From Mucilaginibacter pineti (GTDB lineage Bacteria; Bacteroidota; Bacteroidia; Sphingobacteriales; Sphingobacteriaceae): a stretch of DNA of 64,000 bases. The notes under the pieces are model-generated. The model searched no databases. It saw only the letters and a program-made list of their open reading frames with translations, and was not told where the DNA came from. The stretch is taken from contig NZ_FNAI01000002.1 in NCBI RefSeq assembly GCF_900101875.1, positions 620,001 to 684,000 on the forward strand. Reading direction: 5' to 3'. A program made the translations under genes and the position numbers. Shown here in pieces: positions 9,562 through 18,036 of this stretch (position 1 is the stretch's first letter; each line of letters starts with the position of its first letter).

Positions 9562-10548
9562 ATGCAATTTGTAAGAAAAATCAACACTCAATTTTTTATC
9601 AGGCTGTTATTAATGATACTGGCCTTTATAGCCGTTGATCAGGCAGCAGGTGCTTTCATTTATTATTTTTTTACACGCCAGGTTTCGGGCGAGTTTGCCG
9701 TTGCTAATCATGTAGTTTATAACTTAAATGAAGATGTATTGATTTTAGGCAGTTCAAGGGCCTCACATCACTATAACTCATCACATATAAAGGATGGTTT
9801 GAAATTAAGTTGTTTTAACGGCGGAAGAGATGGCGAAGGGATTTTATACAGCACCGGGATATTTGAACTGGCATTGCAGCGCCACATCCCTAAAGTTGTT
9901 ATTTTAGATGTTAACAGTGATGTGTTAACTGAAAAGGAGGATGAAAAGAATAAGCTTTCAATTTTACTCCCTTATTTAAAACAATCGGATGTTGTTGCAA
10001 ACATGATTGTAAAGAAAGGGAAGTTAGAGTTGTTAAAAAGCAATCTGCAAACTTATCGTTATAACGGCCAGCTGTTTTCCATATTTCAGCATCACTTTTT
10101 ATCGTCAGGAAACACCGTTATGGGTTTTAACCCTTTGGATAACAAAATGGATGCTGGCAGGTCTTTTAGCCGGAGTTCTTCACTGAAACCATATGCAGAC
10201 AATATATCTGCCGATAATGTAGATGCCCTGAATTTATTTATAACAGAATGTAAGCGGCAAAAAATCCAGCTTTTTGTTTTTGTATCTCCCCGGTATAATG
10301 ATGATACCAAACTAAACTCTTATTTAAAACTAAAAAGTATTTGTAATAGCAACGAGGTTGTTTTTCATGATTTTACCAATGATGTATTTTTTAAAAATGC
10401 AGCGTACTATTCAGACAGGGCGCATCTAAACAGCAGGGGAGCCGATTTGTATACCGACACCATTGTGGCTTTTATGAAAAAAAGGTTAACTCCTGCAGTT
10501 AACGGTCAATACTTAAGTGAAAACGAAACTCAGGCAGATGAGAATTAA
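9562..10548 (+). CDS. Membrane-anchored SGNH-like acyltransferase partner
   Basis: This 328-residue protein has one N-terminal transmembrane helix (about residues 13-36) and an extracytoplasmic domain. SGNH-hydrolase blocks can be read: block I as ILGSSRASHHY (Ser64/Ser65), a block II glycine in FNGGRDGEG, and the catalytic Asp/His pair Asp285 and His288 in DRAHLNSRGADLY. This layout resembles AlgJ/AlgX and DUF1574 proteins, which complete O-acetylation with an AlgI-type MBOAT. It is translationally close to the MBOAT gene, and a strong shared terminator follows. The family assignment rests on motifs; overall sequence similarity could not be tested. Confidence 0.75.
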   Translation: MQFVRKINTQFFIRLLLMILAFIAVDQAAGAFIYYFFTRQVSGEFAVANHVVYNLNEDVLILGSSRASHHYNSSHIKDGLKLSCFNGGRDGEGILYSTGIFELALQRHIPKVVILDVNSDVLTEKEDEKNKLSILLPYLKQSDVVANMIVKKGKLELLKSNLQTYRYNGQLFSIFQHHFLSSGNTVMGFNPLDNKMDAGRSFSRSSSLKPYADNISADNVDALNLFITECKRQKIQLFVFVSPRYNDDTKLNSYLKLKSICNSNEVVFHDFTNDVFFKNAAYYSDRAHLNSRGADLYTDTIVAFMKKRLTPAVNGQYLSENETQADEN

Positions 10549-10579
10549 TATTGCATTGCAATCGGCATCAATAAAAAAT

Positions 10580-10617
10580 AAAGGCCGCTTTTATGAATAA
10601 TCATAAAAGCGGCCTTT
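10580..10617. terminator. Bidirectional terminator, 17-bp perfect stem
   Basis: The arms 10580-10596 and 10601-10617 pair perfectly around a 4-nt loop. The stem contains AAAGGCCGCTTTTATGA, with A and T runs at its base. It lies between the convergent SGNH gene and pectate lyase gene and can serve both. Confidence 0.9.
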
Positions 10618-10638
10618 TACTTAAGTTTTGTGAATAAT

Positions 10639-12051
10639 TTAATTGACTGTTTTAACACCAGCTCCCGCTGTTACTACCGCCGGCACGTTTGCCGCAGCAT
10701 CAAGAAGTGAACTATAAGCGTATGACGGTACCCAGGTTGATAAAGCTGTGGTAATATTGTTGGCACCGCAATTTGAATAAACGTTAGTTGAGATCCCGCT
10801 AAAATAACCTACAGGGTCACCATCTAAATTAGTAGTAAGCGGTTTTTTACAGTTTGAGAAATACTCATTATCTGTCCTTACCATACCACCGTATCTCGCG
10901 CCTATAGAGTATCCATCATTGTTCAAGTGATAGTTGTTGTACATATGGATACTTCCAAATACCAAAGTTGGTTCCCTTTCACCTATATTATACCAGTAAT
11001 TGTGGTGCAGGGTAACGTGTAATTTGCCTGTGTTGGCTGCAACAGCATCGCTTGTTACCGAACCAATAAGTAATGATAAATTGGTGTCATGGAATTTATT
11101 CCATGAAATGGTTACGTAGTCAGAACCTTCGGCAACACCAATATCTTTACCCCAATAATCCCAGCCATGGGTGCGGTCGGTCGAAAAATCGCAATGGTCT
11201 ATCCAAACGTGGTGCGATTGAAATTTAACATATACACCACATTCTGTAACATAGTTTTTAAAGGTAACATTTTGAATGATGATGTTGCTAACGGTGAACA
11301 GATACAGATTCATACCCTGTAAAACTGCGCCGGTTTTACCTATAATGGTGGTGTTTGAACCAACATAAACAGGATCTAATCCGGCTCCTTTTATTGTACC
11401 GGTAACATATACAATTTTAGCCGAAGAGCCTGCTACGGCCGCTTTAAAAGCAGCCAGGGTACTTACTGTTACAGTAGTACCGCCTCTGCCGCCGATTGTT
11501 GTTCCGCTAACAGCAGCATATCCGGTTAATACTGTACTTAAAGCAGAACCTGTGGCTGGTGTTGTTACTGGCGCAGTAGGGGTTGTTGTACCGCTGCTTG
11601 CTGTGCTGGTAAGGGTGTAAGTATACTTTCTTCCATTTGTAATCGGGCTGCTATTGTCAGAAGTTGAGAAGTACAATCCGTTACTCCAGTGACTGAAAGC
11701 ACCTTTACCAATGTCTCTGATGTCACTATGAACAGCATGGGCAGGACCTAACGCAACACCGTTTTCATAAACTTTAAGTGTTGATACGGTTGGTTGCGTA
11801 TTTGAATCACCGTCTACCGGAATAGGGCTGATTTTGTAAGAATAGCCTTCATCTTGCCGAATCGAAGATGCATCCATTGAGTAAACCGTAGGGGCAACAG
11901 CTGTGGTTGCAAAACTTGCCTGGGTTGATAAAGCATTAGTTGGGGTTGTTACTGTTGTGTCTGCACTTTTTGAGCAACTACCGATGAGGAAAAGCGTACT
12001 CAATGCCAAACTGCCAAAAGTCATTTTTTTTAGGGATTTTGTTTTTTGCAT
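10639..12051 (-). CDS. Pectate lyase-like lipoprotein (polysaccharide lyase family 1)
   Basis: This is a 470-residue protein. The signal peptide has lipobox LIGSC, followed by a Thr/Ser-rich linker. A small N-terminal domain (about residues 55-150) and a second Thr/Pro linker precede a right-handed beta-helix lyase domain (about 165-470). Family-1 features include VWIDHCDFS, the calcium-site region around EGSDYVTISWNKF, LHHNYWYNI and FGSIHMYNNY. The usual RxPxxR motif reads R-E-P-T-L-V: the first Arg is present, the second is replaced by Val. I start at MQKTKSLKK (12051); a start eight codons upstream is possible. It may degrade pectin or remodel the organism's own acidic polysaccharide. Confidence 0.88.
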   Translation of the reverse strand: MQKTKSLKKMTFGSLALSTLFLIGSCSKSADTTVTTPTNALSTQASFATTAVAPTVYSMDASSIRQDEGYSYKISPIPVDGDSNTQPTVSTLKVYENGVALGPAHAVHSDIRDIGKGAFSHWSNGLYFSTSDNSSPITNGRKYTYTLTSTASSGTTTPTAPVTTPATGSALSTVLTGYAAVSGTTIGGRGGTTVTVSTLAAFKAAVAGSSAKIVYVTGTIKGAGLDPVYVGSNTTIIGKTGAVLQGMNLYLFTVSNIIIQNVTFKNYVTECGVYVKFQSHHVWIDHCDFSTDRTHGWDYWGKDIGVAEGSDYVTISWNKFHDTNLSLLIGSVTSDAVAANTGKLHVTLHHNYWYNIGEREPTLVFGSIHMYNNYHLNNDGYSIGARYGGMVRTDNEYFSNCKKPLTTNLDGDPVGYFSGISTNVYSNCGANNITTALSTWVPSYAYSSLLDAAANVPAVVTAGAGVKTVN

Positions 12052-12389
12052 GTTATAATTTTTAATTAAGGTCACGAAACGCGGTCTTATATTAAAAATT
12101 ACCGTTAATTTTTACTTAAAGATATATACCAAAAGCATAGATAGTTCAAAAACGCTTGTAATGTTGTTTAAACGTATAAAAAAGTGTGAATCTGTAAAAC
12201 ATATAGTTGTAAAGGGTTGCACACTTTGTGACATTCAAATGACTAATTTGCTTTTTAGGAAACTTTTCTCGTGTATCCTATTTATGTTGCAAATGCTAAA
12301 TTTAACACTTCGTATTGATGATCATTCCAATATTCTTCGTGTTTAATTTGTTGTAGGACAACGATAAGAAACGACTAATCTTAGAGAAA
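12052..12389. other. Divergent spacer, pectate lyase / universal stress protein
   Basis: This AT-rich stretch has no supported gene. Two TGTAAA boxes at 12193 and 12208 lie about 145-160 bp upstream of the pectate lyase start, matching the motif at the other polysaccharide promoters. A 61-codon open frame at 12161-12346 has no recognisable features. Confidence 0.4.
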
Positions 12390-12433
12390 TTAGATAGCTT
12401 CATTTTTATATTAATAAAAATGAAGCTATCTAA
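12390..12433. repeat. Perfect 20-bp inverted repeat, 4-nt loop
   Basis: The arms 12390-12409 and 12414-12433 are perfect complements (TTAGATAGCTTCATTTTTAT and its reverse complement) around ATTA. No T-run follows on either strand, so it is not a classic terminator. It lies 17 bp before the operator at 12450 and 87 bp before the stress-protein start, so it is a promoter-region or leader hairpin, or a small mobile remnant. Confidence 0.8.
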
Positions 12434-12449
12434 CCTAATATCATGACAG

Positions 12450-12469
12450 ATAATGACCATCGTCATTAT
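12450..12469 (+). promoter_or_regulatory. Crp/Fnr-like palindrome before the stress protein
   Basis: ATAATGAC-CATC-GTCATTAT is a perfect palindrome of 8-bp arms. It has the same TGA-N6-TCA core spacing as the three sites in the cbb3 block. Its centre is 61 bp upstream of the ATG at 12521. A possible box resembling TAnnTTTG (CAGCTTTA, 12489-12496) would place it near -41. It would lie inside the coding sequence if the upstream ATG at 12443 were used. Confidence 0.55.
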
Positions 12470-12520
12470 TCTCTCCCGGCGTTTTTCCCAGCTTTACAGC
12501 AACAAATAAATACTCAACTC

Positions 12521-13381
12521 ATGAAAACCTTACTTGTTGCTACAGACTTTTCGGCAAATGCCAGGCATGCTGCTGAATATGGATATAGTTTGGCAAAACA
12601 GATAAAAGCCAATATCGTATTGTGTAATGCGGTAATCGTACCGGCAGAAGTACCCCAATCGGGAATGGTTGCTTGGCCTATGTATGAATCTGATGAATTA
12701 TTGACGGATAGTTCTAATGAACTTGAAAAATTAAAAAAACATCTCGAAAAAACTGACCATGGTCATGACTTTAAACCTGCCATCAGTTTTAAAAATGGCC
12801 CGGGCACTGTTACCGATGTAGTGCAAAGCTATGTAAGCAACAGTAAGGTTGATTTGGTTGTAATGGGAACACACGGTAGCAGCGGGCTAAGCCAGTTTCT
12901 GTTGGGTAACCACAGTAGTAATATGATCAATAATACCACCAAGCCACTAATGCTCATCTCGCCCGAAACACAGGTTTTGCCTGTAAAAAAAATCGCCTTC
13001 GCTACAGACTTTACACATCCCGAAAGTGATTTGGAATGTTTATATCACCTCATTCCGCTGGCTAAATTGCTGGGCGCGGAGATATTGTTAACTCATATTT
13101 ATAACGAGCAAACACAATCGCCAGCATTAGAAAAAGCAATTAAACACTTTATGACCGAAGTTTCTAACAAAGCCAATTACCCGCATATATATTACCGAAG
13201 CATAAAAAACAGCCATATGGAAACCGGCCTGGGCTGGTTATGCGAACACGGGCAGGTGGATATGCTGGTAATGGTTCACCGTCCGCATAGTTTCTTTTAT
13301 AAGTTGCTGAAAAGTAGTCATTGCGAGAAAATGGCCGGACATATAGCGGTGCCCTTACTGGTGTTCCCTGCTGCTGAATAG
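12521..13381 (+). CDS. Universal stress protein, tandem Usp domains
   Basis: This 286-residue cytoplasmic protein has two Usp domains. Domain 1 (about 1-145) starts MKTLLVATDFSANA and carries the nucleotide-binding motif GTHGSSGLSQFLLGNHSS, of the G-2x-G-9x-G(S/T) type. Domain 2 (about 150-286) starts KKIAFATDFTHPES but its motif is degenerate (VHRPHSFFYKLL), so it probably binds no ATP. I chose the ATG at 12521, not 12443. The extra 26 residues are not Usp-like, and their codons overlap a perfect operator palindrome. Two-domain Usp proteins are commonly induced by oxygen limitation, which agrees with the Crp/Fnr-like site. A strong terminator follows. Confidence 0.92.
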   Translation: MKTLLVATDFSANARHAAEYGYSLAKQIKANIVLCNAVIVPAEVPQSGMVAWPMYESDELLTDSSNELEKLKKHLEKTDHGHDFKPAISFKNGPGTVTDVVQSYVSNSKVDLVVMGTHGSSGLSQFLLGNHSSNMINNTTKPLMLISPETQVLPVKKIAFATDFTHPESDLECLYHLIPLAKLLGAEILLTHIYNEQTQSPALEKAIKHFMTEVSNKANYPHIYYRSIKNSHMETGLGWLCEHGQVDMLVMVHRPHSFFYKLLKSSHCEKMAGHIAVPLLVFPAAE

Positions 13382-13400
13382 TTAAAGCCAAGTTTGTTTT

Positions 13401-13443
13401 ATCACAAAAAAAGACACCTTTATTAGGTGTCTTTTTTTGTGAT
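13401..13443. terminator. Bidirectional terminator, 19-bp perfect stem
   Basis: The arms 13401-13419 and 13425-13443 (ATCACAAAAAAAGACACCT and its complement) flank a 5-nt loop. The stem ends in A/T runs. It separates the stress-protein gene from the convergent gene ending at 13463. Confidence 0.92.
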
Positions 13444-13462
13444 AGTTAGTTGATAAGAAGTG

Positions 13463-15244
13463 TTAAATAAGCGTGCCGTCCAATTTATGTTCTGCTACTC
13501 CCAGCTCTGCATAAAGCGTTTGCATCAAGGCCGATGTCTGGTCAGGTAATTCGTTAAAAAGTTGTTTGTAATAGGCTATACCGCTTATCAGCTGCTCTTT
13601 AAATTTGCCAAACTGCTTTGCTTTTTTATCTGTAAGCTCCTTCAGGTGTTTTTGCAGGTCGGTTTGTAAGTAATCGATATACAAGTTTAATTCTTTGATA
13701 AACATGTGCGGCCTTTTAACCTGGGCCAGCAAATCAAGTTTGCCGTAAATGTGTTTTACCATTTCATCCAGCGAATAGGTACGGTTAAAGTAGGCAAGGT
13801 TGGGGCCGGGGCAAACTGCCACCGCTTTGTTTTCTTTGGGCTTGCTGATATTATATTTAATGTAGGCCGACGAACACAAACCTTCGCAAAGGCATATTTT
13901 TTCGGTTACTGAATCATATTGCTCCTGATATTCCTCAGGAGCAAGGTTCGATGTTTGTAATTGGTTGATCTTTAATCGCTGATATTCCCTGGATGCCGTG
14001 CAAATGGGTTGCACTGTAAATTCGGTATTGGTACACAGATATTTTTTTGTGCAGGGACTGCCCGGCCTGCCGGCTTCAATTCGCGCTAATCTTTGGTTTT
14101 CGCTACTGGCCTGTTTAAAGTTATTGAATAATATACCCAAGGGCGATGAGGCACTCAGGTAATAATCTGATTCCTGGGCTCCTGCTAATTGCAGCAGTGT
14201 TTCTTCGTCTACATTGGTTGTTTCGGGAACCAAAAGGAAGGGGCTACCCCAGCCTGTAGCATCTAACTGATAATGTTTTATTAAAAACTCGTTTTCTGCA
14301 GCTGTCCCTATACCTCCCTGTACGCTCAGTTTTTGTTTTGGAGCATTAGCGGAAATGATACCTTTTTGAAGAAGAGCCGTTTGATATAGCTGAAATAATT
14401 CGGCGATCATACCGCCTCGTTTTTGTTTAAACTCTTCCAGTATCGGCCCTAACAAATAACCTTCGGTTGCAAAGGCATGCCCGCCGCAGTTTAGCCCTGA
14501 TTCTACCCGGAATTCGGATACCCATAAACCCTTCTTCGCCAAAAATTTAGCCTGAATCAACGCCGACCGGAAATCGCTTACTTTTAAAATGATCTTTTTC
14601 TGCAGATCTCCGTTTTTGTCAGGAAAGAAAGCATCAAAAGTTTCCAGGTAACTATACAATTTAGGGTTCATCCCGGCAGATAAGATAACTGATGAGCGGA
14701 GGTTGCTGTTTGCAAACCCACGCAGGGCTGCCTGGGCATCTGTATTTTCATCGCCCATATAGTCTCCATTTGCGCTAAAATTCATCTTGTCGACTTTAGA
14801 CATGATGTTCACATCGATGGCGCCCTTTGTCATCATTCGCCGCAATATATGCTGAAACAGGGCTTTGTTTTCACCTTCGGGATAATCCATCATCAGTTCG
14901 TAACCTGCTTTTAGCTGTGAGCTATCCGGCAATAATTCAAAATAACGGCAAATATCGCTGCCAATTTCAAATGGCTGGCTGCGCAGGTAATCAAATTGTT
15001 CATTAACCAAACTATGCAGCAGGTTAAGGTAAGCGGTGATGCGTTTGGCGCGGTAATCTGCGGCTGTTTTGGAAATCGGCATAAATGGTCTTTCATTTTC
15101 TAACGAATGATATTCGCGCATGCGTTCTATCAATTCGTCATCTACAATGGATAGTACGGAAGATATACCGTAGCGGGCAACTTTAAGCGGGGTATCAATA
15201 GAATAACCCAAACCTAAAACAGGGATATGAAAAGTATGGCTCAT
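13463..15244 (-). CDS. Unknown protein, nitronate-monooxygenase-like barrel plus Cys-rich tail
   Basis: I do not recognise a named family for this 593-residue protein. The N-terminal part resembles a flavin TIM barrel of the nitronate monooxygenase type: IPVLGLGYSIDTPLKVARYG at the start, VESGLNCGGHAFATEG (compare the AGGH motif), and LSVQGGIGTAAENEF followed by ATGWGSPFLLVPE, which looks like the GGI and phosphate-binding blocks. The part from about residue 390 is Cys-rich (SPCTKKYLCTN, QPICTAS, EKICLCEGLCSSAY, AVCPGPN), enough for metal or Fe-S binding. A helical C-terminus follows. It is divergent from ccoI, and a Crp/Fnr-like site lies 78 bp upstream. A redox role in low-oxygen growth is inference. 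Confidence 0.6.
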   Translation of the reverse strand: MSHTFHIPVLGLGYSIDTPLKVARYGISSVLSIVDDELIERMREYHSLENERPFMPISKTAADYRAKRITAYLNLLHSLVNEQFDYLRSQPFEIGSDICRYFELLPDSSQLKAGYELMMDYPEGENKALFQHILRRMMTKGAIDVNIMSKVDKMNFSANGDYMGDENTDAQAALRGFANSNLRSSVILSAGMNPKLYSYLETFDAFFPDKNGDLQKKIILKVSDFRSALIQAKFLAKKGLWVSEFRVESGLNCGGHAFATEGYLLGPILEEFKQKRGGMIAELFQLYQTALLQKGIISANAPKQKLSVQGGIGTAAENEFLIKHYQLDATGWGSPFLLVPETTNVDEETLLQLAGAQESDYYLSASSPLGILFNNFKQASSENQRLARIEAGRPGSPCTKKYLCTNTEFTVQPICTASREYQRLKINQLQTSNLAPEEYQEQYDSVTEKICLCEGLCSSAYIKYNISKPKENKAVAVCPGPNLAYFNRTYSLDEMVKHIYGKLDLLAQVKRPHMFIKELNLYIDYLQTDLQKHLKELTDKKAKQFGKFKEQLISGIAYYKQLFNELPDQTSALMQTLYAELGVAEHKLDGTLI

Positions 15245-15321
15245 AAATAATTTTAATTGACGGACCTGCTTTTATCGGCTGGTGCCGTTGCCAAAGCTAT
15301 GTGGTATCCCGGTTTCTAAAA

Positions 15322-15335
15322 CTGACGAAGATCAC
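15322..15335. promoter_or_regulatory. Crp/Fnr-like site between the unknown flavoprotein-like gene and ccoI
   Basis: The site has a TGA-CGAAGA-TCA core. It shares the 13-mer TGACGAAGATCAC with the stronger palindrome at 24489-24510. It lies in the 161-bp divergent region and can serve either direction. On the ccoI side a weak ACGCTTTG box ends at 15363, giving a centre near -41. Confidence 0.55.
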
Positions 15336-15405
15336 ATTCTGAAGTATTGATGGTCACGCTTTGATGGGCAATAAACCGGCAGCTTTGGATATTAAAATCC
15401 GAAAG

Positions 15406-17796
15406 ATGACCGAAAGCAAGACCATGGAAAAAGTTGCCTGCTACCATTGCGGCGACGATTGTTTAACAACAGCTTATGTTGTTGAGGAAAAAAGCTTTTG
15501 TTGTAATGGCTGTAAAACCGTTTTCGAGATACTATCCGCCAGTAAAATGGCTAACTATTATAGCTATAATGACCATCCGGGTGCCACAAGGGCACGTACA
15601 GACAAGCGCTTTGATTATTTAAGTTCAGCAGATATTGTAAACGAGCTTGTTGATTATACCGATGCCCAGATCACCATAGTTACCTTTTTTATCCCGCATA
15701 TTCATTGCAGTTCATGCCTTTGGCTGCTGGAGCAGTTGAACAGCATTAATCCCGCTATTCACTATAGCCGGGTTGATTTTTTGAAAAAGCAGTTGAATAT
15801 CCGGTTTGATCAGCAAAGGATCAGCTTACAGCAGGTGGTGGAACTATTATATGATGTAGGCTACGAACCGCTCATTAGCCTGCAGGATATCATAAAAAAA
15901 CAAAACGGACTGAACAAAGATAACCTTGTGCAAAAGATTGCCGTTGCAGGTTTTTGTTTCGGCAACGTAATGCTGTTAAGCTTTCCCGAGTATTTTGGCA
16001 TTGCTGAATACGAGAGTACATTTAAGCACTTTTTTGGCTGGTTAAATATCCTGTTTTGCCTGCCTGTTGTTTTTTATAGTGGCCAGGGATACTTTGTAGC
16101 GGCCTGGCAAAATTTAAGGAAAAAGATATTTGGGATAGATTTTCCTTTAGCCTTAGGTATTGGTGTTTTGTTTATTCGTACTTGTGTTGAAGTGATCACC
16201 TACACCGGAGCGGGCTTTGCCGATACCCTTTGCGGCCTGGTTTTCTTTTTACTGGTTGGCAGGTTTGTACAGCAGAAAACATATCACCATATTTCATTTG
16301 AGCGCGATTACCGGTCGTTTTTTCCGGTAGCGATACATATTCTTGAGGATGGTATAGATAAGCCCGTTCCGCTTTCGCAATTAAAAACAGGTCACCGCGT
16401 ACTCATCCGCCATAATGAGATCATCCCTGCCGATGCTATCTTGTTAAAAGGAGAAGCATTGATTGACTTCAGTTTTGTAACCGGAGAGAGTATACCCGTA
16501 AAAAAGACGCTGGGTGAAGTGATTTACGCGGGAGGCCGTCAAACCGGTGAAGCGATTGAATTAGAAGTAGTGAAGCCCGTATACCAAAGCTACCTTACAC
16601 AGTTGTGGAATAACGAGGCCTTTACCCGGCAAAAAGATAACCGGATGCAAACCTTTAATGAAAAGGTAAGCCGGTATTTTACCATTGTATTACTAACAAT
16701 CGCTTTTGGCTCCCTGCTTTTTTGGTTACCAACAGATGTAAGACGGGGATTTGCGGCTTTCACGGCCGTGTTAATAGTAGCCTGCCCCTGCGCACTGGCT
16801 TTAAGTACCCCCTTTACCATGTCGGCAGCGCTTTCTGTGTTTGATCGTAATCTATTTTATTTAAAAAACGTGGCAGTGGTTGAGCAATTGGCGGCCATTG
16901 ATACCATTGTGTTCGATAAAACCGGCACCATTACCACCGGTAACAGCAAGGAAATAAAAATTGACGGGCTTTTATCAACGAAAGAACAATTGCTTATTTA
17001 TAGCACCTGTATCAATTCAACACATCCCTTAAGCCGGATGATCTGCCAGTATTTAGGAACCCAGCAACGACTGGAGATAACGCGATATGCAGAGATCCCT
17101 AACCTGGGGATACTGGCAACTATTGATGGGCATCGTATACGGATAGGCAGTTCCAAACTGGTTTTGGGTTATAAAGAAATTGACGACCAGGTTAGTAAAG
17201 TTTACCTGATGATGGATGAAGAAGTACTCGGCTTTTTTGAATTTACACACCGTTATCGCGAGGGAATGGAAAATATCGCAAAGCTTGATGTTTCTTATCA
17301 AACCTATTTACTTTCCGGCGATCAGGATCATGAACGTATGGAGTTATCCCGGTTTTTCAAAAGAGATACAACCATGCATTTTAACCAATCGCCACAGCAA
17401 AAACTGGATTTTGTACAGGCGCTGCAACAGGATGGCAGGCAGGTAATGATGATGGGTGACGGGCTTAACGATGCCGGGGCTTTAAAGCAAAGCAACCTTG
17501 GTATTGCTGTAACCGACGACGTGAATAACTTTTCGCCCGGTAGCGATGCCATTATGGATGGTCGGTCGTTTCATAAGCTGCCGGCATTTCTGCGGTTTTC
17601 TAAGGATACCATCAACATTATCCGTTTTTCATTTTTGATCTCGCTTACCTATAATTTTATCGGACTTAGTTACGCTGTAACAGGTAAACTTTCGCCATTA
17701 ACAGCTGCCATTTTGATGCCTTTAAGTACGGTAACCATTATCTCTTTCACCAGCCTGGCAACACACTTCGCGGCCAGGAAAAGAAAACTAGCATGA
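15406..17796 (+). CDS. ccoI: Copper-transporting P1B-type ATPase for cbb3 oxidase assembly
   Basis: This protein of about 796 residues exports Cu for the CuB centre of cbb3 oxidase. A Cys-rich N-terminal metal domain (CYHCGDDC, CCNGCKTVFEIL) precedes an HMA-like domain with HCSSCLWLLEQL. Membrane helices follow, then the actuator VTGESIPVKK, the CPC motif ACPCALALSTPF in the sixth core helix, the phosphorylation loop DKTGTITTG and the hinge GDGLNDAGAL. The start is uncertain. ATGs at 15363, 15406 and 15424 are in frame, and a frame opens with TTG at 15361. I prefer 15406 because the putative promoter would lie across 15363. It overlaps ccoS by 4 bp. Confidence 0.93.
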   Translation: MTESKTMEKVACYHCGDDCLTTAYVVEEKSFCCNGCKTVFEILSASKMANYYSYNDHPGATRARTDKRFDYLSSADIVNELVDYTDAQITIVTFFIPHIHCSSCLWLLEQLNSINPAIHYSRVDFLKKQLNIRFDQQRISLQQVVELLYDVGYEPLISLQDIIKKQNGLNKDNLVQKIAVAGFCFGNVMLLSFPEYFGIAEYESTFKHFFGWLNILFCLPVVFYSGQGYFVAAWQNLRKKIFGIDFPLALGIGVLFIRTCVEVITYTGAGFADTLCGLVFFLLVGRFVQQKTYHHISFERDYRSFFPVAIHILEDGIDKPVPLSQLKTGHRVLIRHNEIIPADAILLKGEALIDFSFVTGESIPVKKTLGEVIYAGGRQTGEAIELEVVKPVYQSYLTQLWNNEAFTRQKDNRMQTFNEKVSRYFTIVLLTIAFGSLLFWLPTDVRRGFAAFTAVLIVACPCALALSTPFTMSAALSVFDRNLFYLKNVAVVEQLAAIDTIVFDKTGTITTGNSKEIKIDGLLSTKEQLLIYSTCINSTHPLSRMICQYLGTQQRLEITRYAEIPNLGILATIDGHRIRIGSSKLVLGYKEIDDQVSKVYLMMDEEVLGFFEFTHRYREGMENIAKLDVSYQTYLLSGDQDHERMELSRFFKRDTTMHFNQSPQQKLDFVQALQQDGRQVMMMGDGLNDAGALKQSNLGIAVTDDVNNFSPGSDAIMDGRSFHKLPAFLRFSKDTINIIRFSFLISLTYNFIGLSYAVTGKLSPLTAAILMPLSTVTIISFTSLATHFAARKRKLA

Positions 17797-17954
17797 GCAT
17801 TATCTACTTTTTAATAGGGTGCAGCGTATTACTTGCACTGCTTTTTTTAGCAGCCTTTTTTTGGGCACAGCGCAGCGGCCAAAACGATGACCTGTATACT
17901 CCATCAATGCGCATCCTGCTTGATGATGAAGAAGACCCGCCCGCAGAAAAGTGA
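17793..17954 (+). CDS. ccoS: cbb3 oxidase assembly protein CcoS
   Basis: This 53-residue single-span membrane protein starts with MSIIYFLIGCSVLLALLFLAAF. A short cytoplasmic tail follows (QRSGQNDDLYTPSMRILLDD, then an acidic end), which is the normal CcoS size and layout. CcoS is needed for cofactor insertion into cbb3 oxidase. The ATG overlaps the ccoI stop (ATGA, 17793-17796), so the two are translationally coupled. The gene is below usual length cut-offs and easy to miss. Its stop codon lies inside the operator at 17949-17966. Confidence 0.93.
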   Translation: MSIIYFLIGCSVLLALLFLAAFFWAQRSGQNDDLYTPSMRILLDDEEDPPAEK

Positions 17955-17966
17955 CCGTTATCACTT
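17949..17966 (+). promoter_or_regulatory. Crp/Fnr-like operator before ccoNO
   Basis: AAGTGA-CCGTTA-TCACTT is a perfect palindrome with 6-bp arms, overlapping the end of ccoS. A TAATTTTA box (18009-18016), close to the Bacteroidota TAnnTTTG promoter element, ends 58.5 bp from its centre. The same distance is found at the 24489 site. This suggests a separate, activated promoter for the structural genes. Confidence 0.6.
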
Positions 17967-18036
17967 ATCAGCACAACATGTGTCATTCCTCAAAAGTTCA
18001 GCTCCATCTAATTTTACCATATCATAAAAACACATT

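Noticed and set aside
12161..12346. 61-codon frame between the pectate lyase and the stress protein
   Set aside because: No recognisable features, low-complexity AT-rich codons and no neighbour link; treated as chance.
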